DNA of 64,000 nt from Nocardia sp. BMG111209 (lineage in GTDB: Bacteria; Actinomycetota; Actinomycetes; Mycobacteriales; Mycobacteriaceae), in NCBI RefSeq assembly GCF_000381925.1, contig NZ_KB907308.1, forward strand, positions 248,001 to 312,000, given 5' to 3'. The notes under the pieces were generated by a model. The model saw nothing but the letters and a program-made list of their open reading frames with translations, was not told the origin of the DNA and searched no databases. Shown piece by piece: positions 60,885 to 64,000 of this stretch. How positions within the stretch are numbered: position 1 is the stretch's first letter; each line of letters opens with the position of its first letter. Both the position numbers and the translations under genes were made by a program.

Positions 60885-61187
60885 TCATGAGTGCTCGTGC
60901 CTGTTCTCGAGGTAGTGCTCCAGGGCTGAGATATCCAGTTGTCCGGACACTCGTAGCGCTCTGCCGAACGCTCGGCGCCGCTCTGCCGTGCTCAGACAGA
61001 CCGATGAGGGGTGCAACCACGCACCCCTGCCGGGAAGTCTGCGCTGCGGATCGGGAACAACCGTGACGCTGTCCCCGAAGGACTCCGGGGAAGACCACGC
61101 CACGACCCGCAACAGATCGGCGGCCAGCTCTCGCCTCCGGCATCCCACACAGGTCCGAACCGGTCCGGGCCGCCGAAGCGACTCCAT
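60885..61187 (-). CDS. ylxR: YlxR (DUF448/RnpM) protein
   Basis: A 100-residue protein with the YlxR motif PVRTCVGCRRRELAADLLRV and RRLPGRGAWLHPSSVCL, including the conserved GRGAW. It binds RNA; in other bacteria it modulates RNase P. The ATG at 61187 is the family-like start; the longer reading to 61256 adds a polar leader. It sits between nusA and infB as in most bacteria. Confidence 0.9.
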   Translation of the reverse strand: MESLRRPGPVRTCVGCRRRELAADLLRVVAWSSPESFGDSVTVVPDPQRRLPGRGAWLHPSSVCLSTAERRRAFGRALRVSGQLDISALEHYLENRHEHS

Positions 61188-61308
61188 CCCGACCCGCGCC
61201 GAGTGCGAAGAAACCGAAGGCTCGCGCTGAGCCTGCGTCCACTGTACCGCTGCCATGTCCCGATCTCCGCATCCAGCCCTCTGAGAGTTGCCGACCTGTC
61301 GTTCCCGG

Positions 61309-62337
61309 CTAGCTGCGCTGCACTTCCGAACGGGCCGGACCGTTCACATCGGGGGCCGCGTCGCTGCGGATATCGATGCGCCAGCCGGTCAGCCGAGCCG
61401 CCAGCCGCGCATTCTGTCCCTCCTTGCCGATCGCCAGCGAGAGCTGGAAATCGGGCACCACGACCCGTGCGGCCCGTGCCTCCGGGTCGACGATCGTGAC
61501 GGAGACAACCTTCGACGGACTGAGCGCATTCCCGACGAAGGTCGCCGGATCGTCGGAGTGATCGATGATGTCGATCTTCTCGCCGGCCAGCTCGCTCATC
61601 ACGTTGCGCACCCGCTGGCCCATCGGGCCGATACAGGCGCCCTTGGCGTTCACGCCCTGCACATTGGACCGGACCGCGATCTTGGAGCGATGCCCGGCCT
61701 CCCGGGCCACGGCCACGATCTCCACCGAACCGTCGGCGATCTCCGGGACCTCCAGCGCGAACAACCGCCGCACCAGATTCGGATGGGTGCGCGACAGGGT
61801 GATCTGCGGGCCGCGCGGGCCGCGGGAGACCCCGACGACGTAGCACTTGATCCGGTCACCGTGCTCGTAGCTCTCGCCCGGCACCTGCTCCGCCGGCGGG
61901 ATCAGGCCCTCGGTGCCGTTCACCTCGCTGCCGATGCGCACCACCACGGTGCCGCGGGCGTTCATCCGGGCGTCGCGCTGGACGACGCCGCCGACGATGT
62001 CACCCTCGTGGGTGGCGTACTCGCCGAAGGACTTCTCGTTCTCCGCGTCGCGCAGCCGCTGCAGGACCACCTGCCGGGCGGTGGTCGCCGCGATCCGGCC
62101 GAATCCCTCCGGGGTGTCGTCCCATTCGGAGATCACGTTGCCGTCGGCGTCCACCTCGCGCGCCATCACCCGGACCACGCCCGACTTCTGGTTGATGTCG
62201 ATGCGGGCGGTCGGTTGATGCCCCTCGGTGTGCCGATAGGCGGTCAGCAGGGCCGACTCGATCGCGGAGATCACGGTCTCCATCGAGATTCCCTTGTCGG
62301 CGACGATCGCCCGGAGGGCTTCGATTTCGATGTTCAT
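61309..62337 (-). CDS. nusA: Transcription termination/antitermination factor NusA
   Basis: A 342-residue NusA. Order: N-terminal RNA-polymerase-binding part ([22 protein letters not shown]), an S1 domain ([12 protein letters not shown]), then two KH domains ([37 protein letters not shown]). No extra acidic repeats, as usual in actinobacteria. The ATG overlaps the rimP stop by 4 bp. Confidence 0.96.
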   Translation of the reverse strand: MNIEIEALRAIVADKGISMETVISAIESALLTAYRHTEGHQPTARIDINQKSGVVRVMAREVDADGNVISEWDDTPEGFGRIAATTARQVVLQRLRDAENEKSFGEYATHEGDIVGGVVQRDARMNARGTVVVRIGSEVNGTEGLIPPAEQVPGESYEHGDRIKCYVVGVSRGPRGPQITLSRTHPNLVRRLFALEVPEIADGSVEIVAVAREAGHRSKIAVRSNVQGVNAKGACIGPMGQRVRNVMSELAGEKIDIIDHSDDPATFVGNALSPSKVVSVTIVDPEARAARVVVPDFQLSLAIGKEGQNARLAARLTGWRIDIRSDAAPDVNGPARSEVQRS

Positions 62338-62966
62338 TCCACGATCCCTTCGGTCGGCTCTGCTGCTTCTGCGTCATCCGATTGCGGGGCCGATGCCCCG
62401 TCGTCGAGGTCCACCGCACCGGCGCCGGGTTCCGGCCGACCGGCCGCGACGCCGGTCAGTGCCAGTTCGGCCGGGCTCGGCGGTGCGAACTCCACCTGCA
62501 CCACGGCCCGGTCGATATCGGCCAGCGGCACGGTGACCAGCTGTAATTTTCGTCTGCCCGACGGGACCAGCGCCACCTCGGTCTCGCCGACCGGGCCCAC
62601 CCGGGCCTCGAATCGCGCGTCGGCTCCGGCGGGCGACGGCGCGCCGGAGCGCAGCGCGACACGCACCTTGCGGCCGCGGGCGCGCCGCCAGTGCCGGGGC
62701 GCGGTCAGCGGGCGGTCGACACCCGGTGTGGTGACCTCGAGCAGATACGGGGTCTCACCGAAATCCCCGGCGTCGTCGAGAGCCGTGGAGATGTCCGAGC
62801 TGAGCTCGGCGATCGAATCCAGGTCCACACCTTCGTCGCTGTCGACGGTCACCTGCACCCGGGCCGGCCCGGCGGCCACTATCGTCACGCCCTCGAGGTC
62901 GAGGCCTCGGCGTTCGACGGGTCCAGCAACGAGCTGGCTCACCCTTTCCTCGGTCGGCATCGGCAT
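62334..62966 (-). CDS. rimP: Ribosome maturation factor RimP
   Basis: A 210-residue Rim[31 protein letters not shown], and [15 protein letters not shown] are the family signatures of this 30S assembly factor. The C-terminus has an Asp/Glu/Ala-rich tail longer than usual. It starts the rimP-nusA-ylxR-infB operon; a candidate promoter lies at 63066-63096. Confidence 0.93.
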   Translation of the reverse strand: MPMPTEERVSQLVAGPVERRGLDLEGVTIVAAGPARVQVTVDSDEGVDLDSIAELSSDISTALDDAGDFGETPYLLEVTTPGVDRPLTAPRHWRRARGRKVRVALRSGAPSPAGADARFEARVGPVGETEVALVPSGRRKLQLVTVPLADIDRAVVQVEFAPPSPAELALTGVAAGRPEPGAGAVDLDDGASAPQSDDAEAAEPTEGIVE

Positions 62967-63066
62967 GTGGGGCGACTCCTGGTTCAGTTGTGACGAGGTT
63001 GAGTTGTCGGTATCGGTCCTGGTCGAGCTCGGTAGGCGCGCTCGACGGAGAATTACTCCGCCGAAG

Positions 63067-63096
63067 ATCTAGCGTAACGCGCTGCAAGAGTGTAAA
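63067..63096 (-). promoter_or_regulatory. Candidate promoter of the rimP operon
   Basis: On the minus strand TTTACA (63096-63091) and CTAGAT (63072-63067) lie 18 bases apart, about 100 bases before the rimP ATG. A small dyad CGGAG-AATTA-CTCCG (63046-63060) follows in the leader. The match to a housekeeping promoter is moderate. Confidence 0.35.
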
Positions 63097-63233
63097 GGAC
63101 CAGCCGCAGATCACGAGTTTCCGCACCGGTCGTGCGGGTTCACCTGCGGCATCGCCGGATCCGGCGTGGCGGCGCACGCGTGTCGGACGGACCTCGGCCG
63201 CCCGGTGGTCACGAACACTGGCACGATATACGC

Positions 63234-63749
63234 GTGCCGATCCCCGTTCCTCCCGTCCGCAGCGCCCTGGATCGCCGTGCCGCCCTGCGGCTGGCCGGTA
63301 GCGCGGCCGTCGCCGCCACCGCCGCGAGCACCGCCGGCTGCTTCCGGCAGCAGCCGCCGCCGGCCCCGGATCCGTTACTGGCACAAGAACTCTCGGCACG
63401 GACCGACGTCCTGTGGGCGAAGGCCGCCGCCACCCTCGCCCCCGACCGCACCGCCGCCCTCACGCTGATCGCCACTCAGCGCGGCGACCACGCCGACGCC
63501 CTGCGCACCGAGATCGACCGCGCGGCGGGCGTCTACCACGACGGCACCCGGCCGAGCACCCGCACCCCACCGCCCACCGACGTTCCGGGCCCGCCGACCC
63601 CGCCGTCGCTGGCCGCGCTGCACGACCAGCTCACCCGATCGCAGCGCTCGGCCGCGGATCTCGCGGTGTCGTTGTCCGGCTTCCGCTCCGGCCTGCTCGC
63701 CTCCATCAGCGCGTCCTGCGCCACCCACGTGGCGGTGCTGCTGGGATGA
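63234..63749 (+). CDS. TAT-type lipoprotein (Rv2843-like)
   Basis: A 171-residue exported protein. The signal has twin arginines (DRRAALRLAGSAAVAATAAS) and a lipobox ending TAGC (Cys near residue 36). The mature part is Ala-rich and helical, with a Pro/Thr-rich linker (RTPPPTDVPGPPTPP). Position divergent from rimP and in line with the next gene mirrors Rv2843-Rv2844 in M. tuberculosis. Function unknown. GTG 63234 is the chosen start. Confidence 0.75.
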   Translation: MPIPVPPVRSALDRRAALRLAGSAAVAATAASTAGCFRQQPPPAPDPLLAQELSARTDVLWAKAAATLAPDRTAALTLIATQRGDHADALRTEIDRAAGVYHDGTRPSTRTPPPTDVPGPPTPPSLAALHDQLTRSQRSAADLAVSLSGFRSGLLASISASCATHVAVLLG

Positions 63750-63970
63750 GCGCGCGCCGCCCACGCCCGGGCGCGCTGTGCCCCCGCGATCGCCCCGCAG
63801 CACCCGAATCACGCCACCCAGCAGACCTCCCGCATCCACCTCGGCCGCCCGGCGCGACGCGGACCGCACCCGTCCGTCGATCGCGGATCGCGGCCCCCCA
63901 CGCACAGGATTCCCGCCGCCGAGCGCGACCGCGGCGAACCGCACGCCCGTACCTCCCGGAAGGGGACGCC

Positions 63971-64000
63971 ATGACCACGACCGATCAGCAGGCGCTCATC
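63971..64000 (+). CDS. 5' end of probable DUF4439 ferritin-like gene (Rv2844-like)
   Basis: Only ten codons (MTTTDQQALI) are in the window before the right edge. The ATG is preceded by GGAAGGGG. The call depends on synteny with Rv2843-Rv2844, whose second gene is a DUF4439 protein; the visible residues alone cannot prove it. Confidence 0.4.
   Translation, partial: MTTTDQQALI

Noticed and set aside
63749..63777. Hairpin AGCGCGC...GCGCGCT after the lipoprotein gene as terminator
   Set aside because: The arms need a bulge and GC-only runs of this kind arise easily by chance here; support is too weak for a feature.

Overview
The window is about 64 kb of very GC-rich DNA with many GTG starts, ATGA/GTGA gene overlaps and terminators without T-runs. 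It comes from a mycolic-acid actinomycete (order Mycobacteriales), most likely Nocardia or a close relative. The main reason is a core that follows the Mycobacterium tuberculosis Rv2743c-Rv2844 segment: pspM-pspA-clgR-cinA-pgsA, divergent argA, ftsK, rnj-dapA, dapB, pepR-pnp-rpsO, ribF, sirR, truB-pptT-phosphoesterase, dinF, nrnA-rbfA-DUF503-infB-ylxR-nusA-rimP, and a divergent lipoprotein followed by a ferritin-like gene. The genus is an inference; no 16S or other marker is present.

Layout. 1-14.3 kb is accessory: the 5' end of a secreted GH76 mannanase-like gene, a quinone-oxidoreductase-like enzyme, a DesK-type two-component pair, a DUF4253 protein, a 19-codon hydrophobic peptide gene in its own small transcription unit, a CHASE3 kinase with a CheY-like partner, small stress and membrane proteins, hydrolases, and three regulator/target sets (MFS exporter + MarR, SnoaL-like protein + HxlR). 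14.4-19.2 kb is the envelope-stress block (pspM, pspA, clgR with a SigE-like promoter), cinA, pgsA and argA. 19.2-25.5 kb holds small enzymes, a TetR/Dabb pair with two palindromic operators, ftsK, a methyltransferase and a TIGR03085 protein. 25.5-28.5 kb is rnj-dapA.

28.7-38.0 kb separates dapA from dapB. It carries an orphan ribbon-helix-helix protein with tandem repeats at its start, a three-gene signalling operon (LuxR regulator, kinase, and a second membrane protein that looks like a degenerate kinase), a flavodoxin-like protein, and a GntR-headed ureide operon: allantoin racemase, DUF6986 aldolase-fold protein, allantoicase and PuuE-type allantoinase. 38-44.3 kb has dapB, an alcohol dehydrogenase, a methyltransferase, a membrane pentapeptide-like protein and an MFS/ArsR divergent pair with two perfect palindromes.

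44.2-64 kb is mostly housekeeping: pepR-pnp-rpsO with a strong hairpin in the pnp leader; an alpha/beta hydrolase; ribF; a DtxR-family regulator with an iron-box-like motif just before its start; truB-pptT-phosphoesterase; a MATE transporter; and the translation/transcription operon running leftward from rimP to nrnA. The right edge holds a TAT-type lipoprotein and the first ten codons of a probable DUF4439 ferritin-like gene.

No rRNA, convincing tRNA, insertion sequence, prophage or CRISPR array was seen. The least explained items are the 19-residue peptide unit near 5.0 kb, the kinase/pseudo-kinase operon at 29-32 kb, the DUF6986 protein in the ureide operon, and the repeats at the start of the orphan ribbon-helix-helix gene.
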